From Pleurobrachia bachei (taxonomy: Eukaryota > Ctenophora > Tentaculata > Cydippida > Pleurobrachiidae), in assembly GCA_000695325.1 (NCBI GenBank), contig AVPN01000598.1, positions 1 to 32,996 of the forward strand: 32,996 bases of DNA, written 5' to 3'. Below are positions 10,219 through 19,585 of this stretch, in pieces. The notes under the pieces are model-generated. The model was not told the DNA's origin. It saw nothing but the letters and a program-made list of their open reading frames with translations, and made no database searches. The position numbers were made by a program, and so were the translations under genes. Numbering within the stretch: the stretch's first letter is position 1; each line of letters opens with the position of its first letter.

Positions 10219-11889
10219 ATGTCAGTGTGTATTAGAAGGGTGCCCTGGTTTCTTAGAAGAGCTCTAACATCTAGCAATACCTGGAGATGTGCTAGGGCTC
10301 TATCTGATGGAGGAGCTTTTAAAGTAGCAGTGGTGGGCAGTGGACCAGCAGGATTCTACACTACACAGGTAGTTATGTAGTCAGACAGATTCTATAGGTA
10401 ACTGTAGAGCATTAACTTTTGTTCTTGATTCAAAGAATATGTCCATTTTAACACGTTTATAAATCTTCAGGAACTGTTGAAAAGTAAAGGAACGGAATTT
10501 AAAGTTGACATCTTCGAGAAGTCAGCAGTACCATTTGGACTTGTTAGGTATGGAGTGGCACCTGATCACCCGGAGGTAAGAGGGAGAGGGAGGTATCAGT
10601 CTAGGGTTGAGGAAAGATAGTTTGGGAAGTTTCATTTCTTAGAAATTCAATGTCTCATCATACTGTTATTATCTCAGGTGAAGAATTGTATTTCGACATT
10701 TGAAGATATAGCTGCCCTTCCCAATGTGAATTTCTACGGTAATGTTGCTATTGGATACGATCTCTCCCTCTCTGAACTCCTCGCATCCTACCACGTGGTG
10801 GTGTTAGCATACGGGGCGGGTTCTGACAATCGTCTGGGGGTAGAGGGCGAGTACGCAGAGGGGTGTTACACATCTTCCCAATTTGTGGGTTGGTTTAATG
10901 GGGTTCCAGAGCACAGTGGACTAGCTCCTGATCTATCCAGTGAGTGTGCAGTGGTGATTGGTCATGGTAATGTGGCACTGGACTGTGCTCGCGTTCTAGT
11001 AGCACCTCTCACCCATTTAGAGAAGACAGATATTAGTGACCATGCTCTTGAGGCACTTCGGAATAAGGGTGTCAAGAGGGTGAGAGTGTTTGGTAGAAGG
11101 GATATTCTACAGTTCCAAGGGACTATAAAGGAGGTTCGAGAGTTCACCAAGTTATCAGGGGTGGATCTGAAGGTGAAGAGTGAGAATACAGAAGATGTCA
11201 GGGGACTACTGCCCTCCATACCTCGATCTAGGAAACGGTTAACCGACCTACTTGTAAAACACGCTGTCCCTAGCAACGCAGATGATTCTCCCAGCAACAC
11301 TGGCGAGGTTTCCCTTGAATTTGGATGGGGTCCAGAGCGAATCACAACTGATGACAACAACAAAGTTACAGGTGTGATACTCCGACAGAATGCTATTACA
11401 GGTGACCTCCTGAACCCCACAGTAACCCCCACTGACACCACTATCACAGTACCATGTAGCACAGTTGTAGCCAGTATTGGGTACCGTGTTATCAGACTAC
11501 CTGGGGTTCCCTTCTGTGATGTGACCCACCGGATACCTGAGCACCACTCTAGGGTGTTGGACAGGATGGGAGGGGAGGTTGTACCGGGGTTGTATACATC
11601 TGGGTGGGCTAGGAGGGGTAGTGATGGAGTTATGGCAACTACAATTACTGATAGCGCCAATACTGCACATAGTATCTTGGAGGATCTGGATGGGCTGAAG
11701 TCACGTGATCTGCCAATAACTGACTGTGTGAGGGAGATGTTGGAGGGGAAGGGTGTGAGGTATGTGACGTTCGATCAGTGGAGTGAGATTGATAGAATAG
11801 AGAAGGAGAGAGGTAAAGAGAGAGGGAAACCGAGAGAGAAGATGACCTGTTATAATGATGTTATAGGAAATAAGCCATCATCAACTTGA
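10219..11889 (+). CDS. FDXR: NADPH:adrenodoxin oxidoreductase, mitochondrial
   Basis: Three exons, 10219-10368, 10471-10575 and 10678-11889, all phase 0, giving 488 aa (human about 491). It is a flavoprotein that passes electrons from NADPH to ferredoxin for mitochondrial P450s and iron-sulfur cluster assembly. The first 34 residues are rich in Arg and lack acids until Asp30, like a matrix targeting peptide. The FAD-binding GSGPAGFY starts at residue 40, the phrase [16 protein letters not shown] is family-typical, the NADPH-binding GHGNVALD is at about 180-187, and GWARRG with ATT lies near the C-terminus. The large third exon holds over 80% of the protein. The short distance to the next gene (about 260 nt) suggests tight packing. 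Confidence 0.95.
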
Positions 11890-12150
11890 TAAAATTATTT
11901 ATTTTTTCATTTTCTGTACTTTTTTTCTAATTTATACGCGTTTTTAGCCACTGAGAGATGTTAGTTTTGGCTGTGTTATTATTCCCCGTGATCCTTTCTG
12001 ACCAGGCAAGATATATGAGTTTTGTTAATTCTACCCCTCCAATTCAACTTTCCATCCCCAAAAACATCTGAGAAATACTACCAAACCCCCCAATAAAACA
12101 CTTCTGTGATCCTTCAGCAAGGGTTTTGTGAGAGCGAGTCCTGTGATACC

Positions 12151-13307
12151 ATGGCAACAATCTTCTAGCGGGTTCAACTGGTGAAACTGGGAAGGTTGTT
12201 CTACAGAAACTGTTAGATGATAGCAGGATATCAAAAGTAGGTTCACGCCGCTATTGTACCTGATCGATCTTTTTCTGTTTAGATGAACCCCCAAAAGATA
12301 TCCCCAACCCCCTAGCTAGGCCAGGCTTAGTCCCCCCCTAGTCCATACCTCTAAAACCCCCTGTTTCTATCCAGGTCAGAACGTTAGGCAGGAGGGAGAG
12401 CACTATCACTCATGAGAAGTTAGAACACAAGATCGTAGACTTTGAAGCAGGCCTGTCTGAGGATGTGTTTCAAGAGCAAGATGTGGCCATGTGCACCCTT
12501 GGAACAACCAGGTATAAGGCTGACCCCCAAAATGCAAATTGCAACGAAACAAAAACAACAGTACACTTGAATTCAACACAACCTTTCTTTACAGGGGTAA
12601 ATCTGGAAAGGATGGTTTCCTCCGCGTTGACCGGGATTACATCCTGGATTTTGCAACTAAAAGTAAAGCAGCAGGGGTAAAACAGTTTCACCTTCTATCG
12701 AGTCAGGGCGCTAATGCTGGTTCATCCTTCCTGTACTTACAGACGAAGGGAATGGTGGATAACAAGGTAAGAACTTCAATTTTCCCCCGGAGTTTCAATA
12801 TTTGGTTGGTTTTAGCTGGGTTTTCTACTTCAATTGTCTGGCCTAATGTTTGATACACCTACTTCGTCTTCAGGTCCATGAGATGGAGTTTGCGAGAGCG
12901 GTAGTATACCGGCCTGCTGTGTTGTTATGTGATCGACAGGAGTCCAGATGGGGTGAAGCTGTCTCCCGGAAACTCCTGGGTTGGTTCGACTCTGGAAGAA
13001 GTAAGTGTTATGTTGTAGGGTGCTGTTACTACTACCTATGTGTTTTGTTGGAAGTTTCAGCCATTTGTGCTTCATTTCCTGCTTTTGCCCTTTTGTCACC
13101 CTCCCCCGCTCTTTACCTTAAACAACAACGCTCCCCTCTATTATACTTTTCAAACGAATATCTCCACTTATAACTCACATCATGTCAGGTATGAGTATCC
13201 ACGTTACGGATGTAGCCCAGGGAATGGTAAACAGCATCTTTACAGAGCAGAATGGAAACTCAATACTGACAAATCATGATATCATTGCACGAGCTAAAGA
13301 GACCTAA
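12151..13307 (+). CDS. HTATIP2: HTATIP2/TIP30-like NAD(P)-binding SDR protein
   Basis: Clear exons: 12169-12236 (AGSTGETGK nucleotide-binding loop), 12375-12511 (LGRR and CTLGTTR), 12595-12766 (GFLRVDRDY, LLSSQGA and YLQTKG with the SDR Tyr-x-x-x-Lys), 12874-13000 (YRPAVLLCDRQESR) and 13189-13307 ending in TAA. Phases agree throughout and the match to TIP30/CC3 is strong. In vertebrates the protein is an atypical SDR linked to transcription and nuclear import. The start is unresolved. An ATG with a strong context (ACCATGG) at 12151 opens MATIF and then meets TAG one base out of frame with AGSTGETGK. Otherwise 12169 follows a splice acceptor (CTTCTAG) and the first exon, somewhere in 11890-12150, was not recognised. 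Coordinates start at that ATG for convenience. Confidence 0.85.
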
Positions 13308-13536
13308 TTAACTCAGTTAATTATCTACCTGTTTGTCTGTTGTATCAGACCTTATTTTGATCTAACTTTGTGAACTGTTATCCTTTTAGTTGCTTAGATT
13401 TGGTATACGTATGTCTTTATAGAGATTGTGATTATTGATACTATTAATTATTAACTACACTGACTGGAAGCCTATTTATCACATGATGACCATGAACTCA
13501 TGTTACCTCTCAATGATTCATCCCTCTAGCAACATC

Positions 13537-15615
13537 ATGTTACTTCTACTCCTAGCCACTCTAACCACCACTACTCTATCCACCCACAAAGTGGCAATAG
13601 TGGGAGGTGGGGTAGGTGGAGCATCTTCAGCATTCTTCCTCAGGAAACTACTAGGAGATGATGTTGAAATTACCGTAAGTTTCATGTTGTGTTAGGTACA
13701 GTTAGTGTGTTCGTTTGAGTTGAAAGGTCCCCGTCTGATTCATGTTGTGTTCATATACACTGAACATCGTTTACACAATTCCTTCAGGTCTATGAGCCAG
13801 GAGAGATAGGAGGAAGGGTAAGAAAGGTGACTATCGGTGGAAAGAGTTTTGATTCTGGTGGTACAATCATTCATTCAGCCAACCAATACGCCCGGAAACT
13901 AACAGAGAAAGTGGGTAAGAAGATAATGAGGCAGAATGTTGTCCTCTTTTCTGGGGATAACTGTTATGTTCATGAGAGTCCAACAACTCTCTACCCTTGT
14001 TTCTCATTACAGGGCTGACGAAGGAGGACCTGAACTCAAAAGATGGAGGTACGGGATTCTATAATGGGAAAGAGTTCGTTGTTACCCTAACAGGAGGAAT
14101 GACTGACAAAATGAAGTAAGTTTCCCAAGAACTCATCAATTTTCCTGAAAGGCACAGCATGAATTGTACCATTCTAAATATCCCACTATCTCAGGTTACT
14201 TCGAAGATATGGTTTTGGTCTGGGATCCCTTCTGGAGGAGGGGAGGAAACTTATCAAACGATTAGACAAAATATACTGTCTGCAGTCACACAAGGTAAAA
14301 CGCTGAGTGATGTCCTTGTGGCTTATATCCCCCTCCCCCACCCCGTGTTATTCGTTCTTCATAACTCCCCCTGATTATCAGGTTGGTTTCTCGACGGTAG
14401 CAGAGTTACTAAACACCACCCACTCCTCTTTCCTTCCCCTGGCTTCTACCACTATCGGGGACCACCTCACTAAGAAGGGAGTCGCTAAAATCATACAGGA
14501 TGAGGTAGGATTTAAGGACTGAAATGAAGATTACCATACTTGCTGCGTCCACTCTCTCTCCCTCCCTCCTTCTATCACCTTCTATCTCGCCCACCTTCAA
14601 ACTGATTTGCGTACCCCTTGTCCATCTCTGCCGTCTTCAACAGTAATATACATGACCTCCTACACACCCCCCTCTAACCCTCGCTATCCCAGTTGGTTGC
14701 TGCAGCACTACACACCAACTACAACCAAGGTCTAACTGTTAACGGGTTTGTTGGGTTTGTCTCCCTCGCTGGGGGAATGGTGGGGAACCTGTGGAGGGTT
14801 CAGGAGGGTAACTACAGGTTACCAGAGAAAGTATTGGAGAGTGTTGGGGCTACTGTTCTTACAGAGAAGGTATGTTGTGTTGTGATGGTAATTGGAGATC
14901 GAATCTGCTACTCTCACTCTGAACTCACTATCACTCTCTTTGAGTCCCTCTAAATATTGAATATTGGCTATCTTCCTAATTCCGCCTATCCACACAGGTT
15001 CAATCCATCACCAAAACAGAGGATGGTAAATTCACAGTCACCACCACAACCTCTGAAGACCCCTCCTCCTATGATGCAGTGATTATAGCGACACCACTGC
15101 ATAATGCTGGTATAACTCTGGACTCCCCTACACCCATACCTCCCTTCCAAAGAACTGTTGCCACCTTTGTAGAGGGCAGACTCAGGGAGATAGTGAGGGG
15201 AACAGATAACCCTACTGATATACTCACTACAGAGTCTGATACCCCTTCCTTCTTCTCATCTATTGGTACTAAGGGGGTGGGAGAGAATGGAGAGAAGATC
15301 TATAAGGTGTTCTCTAAGAAACCTCTAACTGAAAACCAAATGAACTATCTGTTCTCTATGGTAAGAGAGGTGAAAGTTGTGGATTGGTATGCGTACCCTC
15401 ACTACGACGTATCCCTTCCCCTGCCTCCCTTCGAGCTTGACAAAGGGTTGTATCATCTTAATGCCATTGAACAAGCTGCCTCAGCAATCGAAATGTCGTG
15501 TATTGGAGGTAGGAATGTAGCTAATCTGGTGTTCTCTCATCTAACTGGGACTGTGAGCAGTGGTGAGGGGGTTTGTGGGGAACAGGAGGGATGGGATGGA
15601 AAAGAGGAATTGTAA
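13537..15615 (+). CDS. PCYOX1: Prenylcysteine oxidase
   Basis: Seven exons: 13537-13674, 13788-13914, 14013-14115, 14195-14294, 14382-14504, 14693-14869, 14998-15615. Phases agree, giving 461 aa (human about 505). It is a lysosomal/secretory FAD thioether oxidase that releases cysteine, an aldehyde and peroxide from prenylcysteines left after breakdown of prenylated proteins. The start at 13537 gives MLLLLLATLTTTT, a signal peptide ahead of the FAD motif VAIVGGGVGGASS. In-frame ATGs at 13483, 13486 and 13492 would add up to 18 residues and bury the signal peptide less neatly. Family-typical phrases include EPGEIGGR, DSGGTIIHSANQYA, NYNQGLTVNGFVG and LAGGMVGNLW. The end is truncated relative to some homologues and finishes in Glu/Gly-rich sequence. 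Confidence 0.92.
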
Positions 15616-15746
15616 GAACATGTTTTATTGTTTGGTATTGGGGGTTTGAGTTTCGTTGTGTGGAACCAAGTGTTTGTTTGAGATTTAATGTCTGATTTCA
15701 GATGGCTATTTACACATTTATTATGTTTGTTCTTATGTTAATGTTT

Positions 15747-15752
15747 AATAAA
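15747..15752 (+). promoter_or_regulatory. AATAAA poly(A) signal of PCYOX1
   Basis: Canonical hexamer 132 nt after the PCYOX1 stop, and about 110 nt before the start codon of the next gene. Confidence 0.7.
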
Positions 15753-15847
15753 TTGTATGAATAATATTTATAAAGGGATTCATCTCACTTTTTATGCTAT
15801 GGAATGCCCTAACACCCCCTGCTCCATATAATTTCTCCCTCCCTCAC

Positions 15848-15856
15848 TATATATAG
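15848..15856 (+). promoter_or_regulatory. TATATATAG block just before the FABP start
   Basis: TATATATAG ends 8 nt before the ATG at 15864. If it is the TATA box then transcription would start inside or after the first codons, so either the true 5' end lies elsewhere or this is simple AT sequence. Recorded as a weak candidate. Confidence 0.2.
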
Positions 15857-15863
15857 CGGTAAA

Positions 15864-16748
15864 ATGGGTAACAAAGGAAAGCAGGCACAGCAACCTCAAG
15901 CCCCTAAAATACCTGACTTCACTGGTAAATGGAATCTAGAGAGGACAGAACTATTGGAGGAATACATGAAACAAAGTCTGGGTAAGAGTGAAATACTGGT
16001 TACCATGGTTACCATCACCTATTGACTTTTTAATTTTACCACCACGGACTACTCTTATATCTTGCCCGAAAGATATAGGAAGTGGTCTGTGTTTAACTCC
16101 AATAACATATTGTCCTGCAGGTGCTGACCATGTGAAACACAAGTTTCCTAAAGACATGTCTGTTATCAACGAGATCACACAAAATGGAAACCACTTCAGA
16201 CTGAAGGTTAGTGAAACGTCTCTTTATTTAGGAGCTACTTTAGAATAGGGCAGCTACTTGACAACCACTTTATTTCAACAAATTCAGCCAGTTCCCTTAC
16301 CCCTCCCTTCATATTCAGATTATAACGAACAGTGGGAACAGTGAGACATCATTTGAAGTTGGTGAACAGTGGCAGGAACAGGACAGTACTGGGGATACTT
16401 GCATTGTGAGTCTTATAGCTCCTATTCTCAGATCTGCCCTAAGTCACACAAACTGGGTGCCAATCTGTTGATTCTCCTAGCTCTTGCTAGATCCTCTGTA
16501 TAATACCGAGGTCTCGCGCTAGCCTCCTCCATTTAGCATCATCTCCTGTCCCAACTAACCCCCTTCTTTCCCACCAGGTATCCTCCAAGTGGATGGGAGG
16601 GAAGCTTGTAACTATAGCAGAGGGGAGGAAGACAGTAACAGTAACAAGGGAGCTCAGAGGAGAGTCTGTGATGGTAACAACCATGAAGTGTAAAAACGCC
16701 ACATCCCGGTGTATATTTAGCAGGGAGGGGGTACCTTTAGCCATGTAG
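15864..16748 (+). CDS. Fatty-acid-binding protein family (intracellular lipid-binding) protein
   Basis: Four exons, 15864-15981, 16121-16206, 16319-16405 and 16578-16748, total 153 aa. After a 15-residue Gln/Pro/Lys-rich extension comes the family opening FTGKWNLER (compare F-x-G-x-W). An FKVGE-like strand (FEVGEQW) and the repeated beta-strands of the ten-stranded barrel follow. Members carry fatty acids or retinoids in the cytosol. The usual C-terminal ligand-binding Arg-x-Tyr appears as RCIF, with Phe in place of Tyr. Exons 2 plus 3 total 173 nt, the size I recall for exon 2 of vertebrate FABP genes, so intron 1 looks ancestral and the second intron extra. The subfamily (FABP or CRABP/CRBP) cannot be assigned from the sequence. 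Confidence 0.85.
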
Positions 16749-17345
16749 GGGCGGGGATCATCATATTTTAACTTAGTCGGGAATCGGGAATCATGAGATC
16801 CCAGTTTGTACTAACTAAGTTTGGGCAGCTAAAAAACGTTTTTTACCGATCAGATAATAATTTATACCATCGACAGAGTCATATATTTTAATACTTGTAC
16901 AGTGTAAATAACTATCGTTAACCAGATCACCAAATTTGATATTTTGTAACTTTGCTAAACACGAATACGGGGTTCACCGGGGTTGGTACTTGGAATCTTC
17001 CACAAGAATGAGAATAAAATACTGCCTCACTCCCTTGGCTCGTAGGTTCTCAAGTTGACAAATTAGACACGTATCTTCACTGAGATCACTGTTGTGCTGA
17101 GTGAGAAATGGTATTTTTTGGGGTTTTAAACTGGCTTTGGCTGATCAGCCTGACAGTTGCCAAGCTGACACAATGGGTTTAAAAAGGTTTAATCAATTTT
17201 ATTAAACAAGAATTCAACACCATGAAACGAAATGAATATGTAGTCCATTTATCATATTGTCACAAAATGGTCTGTACATTTGTACACAGGAAAACTATTC
17301 CAGTTCTCCACCTATGTTGACTATAGTCTCTTCATCCTGCCCATG
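16749..17345. other. Spacer between convergent FABP and secreted-protein genes
   Basis: AT-rich sequence with no recognisable exon. On the minus strand AATAAA at 17203-17198 (seen as TTTATT on plus) is a good poly(A) signal for the secreted-protein gene, about 145 nt past its stop. Confidence 0.55.
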
Positions 17346-18700
17346 TTATGTACGAGGGTAGTTGACAGCAAAGTGTCCTCTATGCCAGTTATCATCACCT
17401 CTATGATGACCTGTAAAACAAGGTGTTATTATGGGGGAACTGGGGTGTTATTGGGGAGGAATGGGGATCATCTTCAATCTTTATTGAGGGCAATCTTATT
17501 GTTTGGAAATACCAACATATGTCATATAGTAAGAGCTACCTTGACTACCTTGTACTCTAGAAGCCCCAGATCGAGACATTCTACTGCCCACAACCCATGT
17601 GACAGTACCCTGTATCAACTCTCTCCCTTTTCCCTTCTTCCACTTTCCACCAATGGCAGAGACACCGTTACACCTATTTTGGAGGGGTTCATTAGTTATA
17701 TTTTTTCCTTTGAGCTCCAAATGTGTCCACGTTTTCTTGGCTTGAATGCGTTGTTCGGTTGGTTTTTAAGTGTCACACTTACTGTCTCTCGCCCTTGCAG
17801 GATCTCATCGTGTCTTTGAGGTTACCAGAGTCTCCGTAGACCTGTTTGAATCTGTACCCCTTAATTTCACCCCAAATATTATATCCTGAAGCTAGGAAAC
17901 AATAATAATGAAATCTTGTTACACATCAAGTTGTTTCTTGGTAAATCAAGGAAAAAGATCTTTATCCAGTTGAAATGATACCTGCATAGTCTGTCCAGCG
18001 ACTGACAGTGATGACCTTTGTCTCCGTTGTCTGGGTGACCGTCCTGGTCCCTGATTTGTGCCAGAGTCGGTGGGTCTTAGGAGCTGATACTAACGCCAGA
18101 CGTTTTACCTGGCAGCATTTAGTGTCAAATGTTGGATATTGCGTAATGAACAGCCTCATTGAATAACTAGTATCAGAAAGTTGGTTATCCCTTTACAGCG
18201 CTGCTCTTGTATATCGATGTACATCTATGACTCACCATGTGCCATTTGTTTTTGTCAGTCTCTGTCACACCCTGACAGGATGGTTCAGCGTTACACTTCT
18301 TCAGCATAACCTTCAGATCACTACCTCCACTTCCTATTTGACCCAGTTCGGGCACTTTCACTCCTCTGTACTCAGAATATCTCGTATCTAGTGGTGAAGA
18401 GATATTTTAAAATATTGTTAGACTGAAAAGAGTGATTATGTAAACTGTACCGTTGTGGCGTTGGCGAGAAAAAAAGTTTTAACTTGAAAGTTTACATGTG
18501 ATCCTTTACTTACTGTCAACCCATTTGTGGGAGATTGGTACTAGTCGGGTAGTTCTACCACGCGTCCGACGGCCTGGGAAATGATAAATGTAGGAACTAT
18601 GTAAGCCATTACCACAACAATTTGTACACATACGGACATCAAACTTACAGAATGCAAGAGATACCAGTAGCCCGATGGCTACTATCAATCTAAGATTCAT
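17346..18700 (-). CDS. Secreted cysteine-rich protein with two tandem copies of an unfamiliar domain
   Basis: Exons on the minus strand: 18700-18514, 18387-18236, about 18166-17982, 17891-17783, 17673-17549 and 17410-17346 (TAA). The start MNLRLIVAIGLLVSLAFC is a clear signal peptide. I do not recognise the family. Two units of about 110-120 aa share a pattern: a CC pair (TNCC, TKCC), a Thr/Arg-rich stretch, W-[VT]-D, Y-x5-10-KG or YRGVK, G-[NS]-x-LK, then C-x3-5-C-x-GV-[ST]. The last resembles the Cys spacing of PAN/apple-like modules, but only loosely. Both repeats are cut by an intron in comparable places. All phases agree except exon 2 to exon 3, where the donor after KWHM is phase 0 but every acceptor in exon 3 needs phase 2. 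A missed microexon, a base error, or two separate genes could explain this. Confidence 0.6.
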
Positions 18701-19585
18701 GTTAATCTCAGCTTTACTCCATACTATGTAACAACCACAATAAAACAGAGAAAGCACACACACAGACCGCTATACACAGTACATGCTGTACAAGCAGGGT
18801 ACAGAGAGACTTTTTATAGAGTGAGGGAGATCACATGTTAGTGTCCTATCTGTATCTGCAAGACCCTAATTGGATAAAATAGGATCTAGAGGAGATCATT
18901 ATTATTACAGTCAAGAATTAAGAAGTGGTTGAAGTGTCTCACGGTAGAATTCTGTACCGGAAAGAAGGTGTAAACCTAGAAAGGGAACAAACTCTCTCAC
19001 CCTGTGTATCATGGTACAGTCTGTTATTATAGCAGGAGGCCTTTATTTGGAACCCCCTGGACAGGAGAATAAAGATCATATACCCCTATACTCAGTCAGT
19101 CCATTAGTTCAAGACACGCGTGATGATCATGTACCTGATCAATTGGAAGTATGTTGAGACATGAGATGATGGAATTTTCTAATTCCGCTGGAATGATACG
19201 GCCATATAATAATACCTCATAATGCTCATGCATCCCTCGTTATCTACACTTTGCTATTGAGACATAGCTCGAGAGAAGGAAAAGAGGTGAAGATCTAGAG
19301 AGAGAGAGGATTTTTGTGAACGCAAATGATACGTGTAAGCCAGTTGGTGCAAACTTACACAGACATTGATCTTGAATCTTGATCTTGGTCAAAATTCCGC
19401 GCTTATGTGCATACATGTGCTGTTACTTGTTGGCTTTGAATGTTTGCATATCCCACCTTTTCTTTTTTACTAAACCGAATTATATTCTTTTAGCGACCCC
19501 ATGGGACACCGGTAGCAAAACCAGCTCATAGTTCTAGTAAGATTCTCCCTAAGTCTCCCTCGGCTCCCTCTAGCACGGGTTAGAA
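18701..19585. other. Head-to-head intergenic region
   Basis: About 885 nt between the divergent secreted-protein gene (minus) and the SVOP-like gene (plus). No coding signal. It contains a GAGAGAGAG tract near 19297-19309. It should carry the two promoters, but I see no convincing core elements. Confidence 0.5.

Noticed and set aside
10962-11660. 232-aa open frame on the minus strand
   Set aside because: It lies wholly antisense to FDXR exon 3, whose protein is clearly homologous. No family features in the antisense product.
17280-17819. 179-aa plus-strand open frame
   Set aside because: It is antisense to exons of the secreted-protein gene, which has matched splice phases and a shared domain pattern. 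The plus product shows nothing recognisable.
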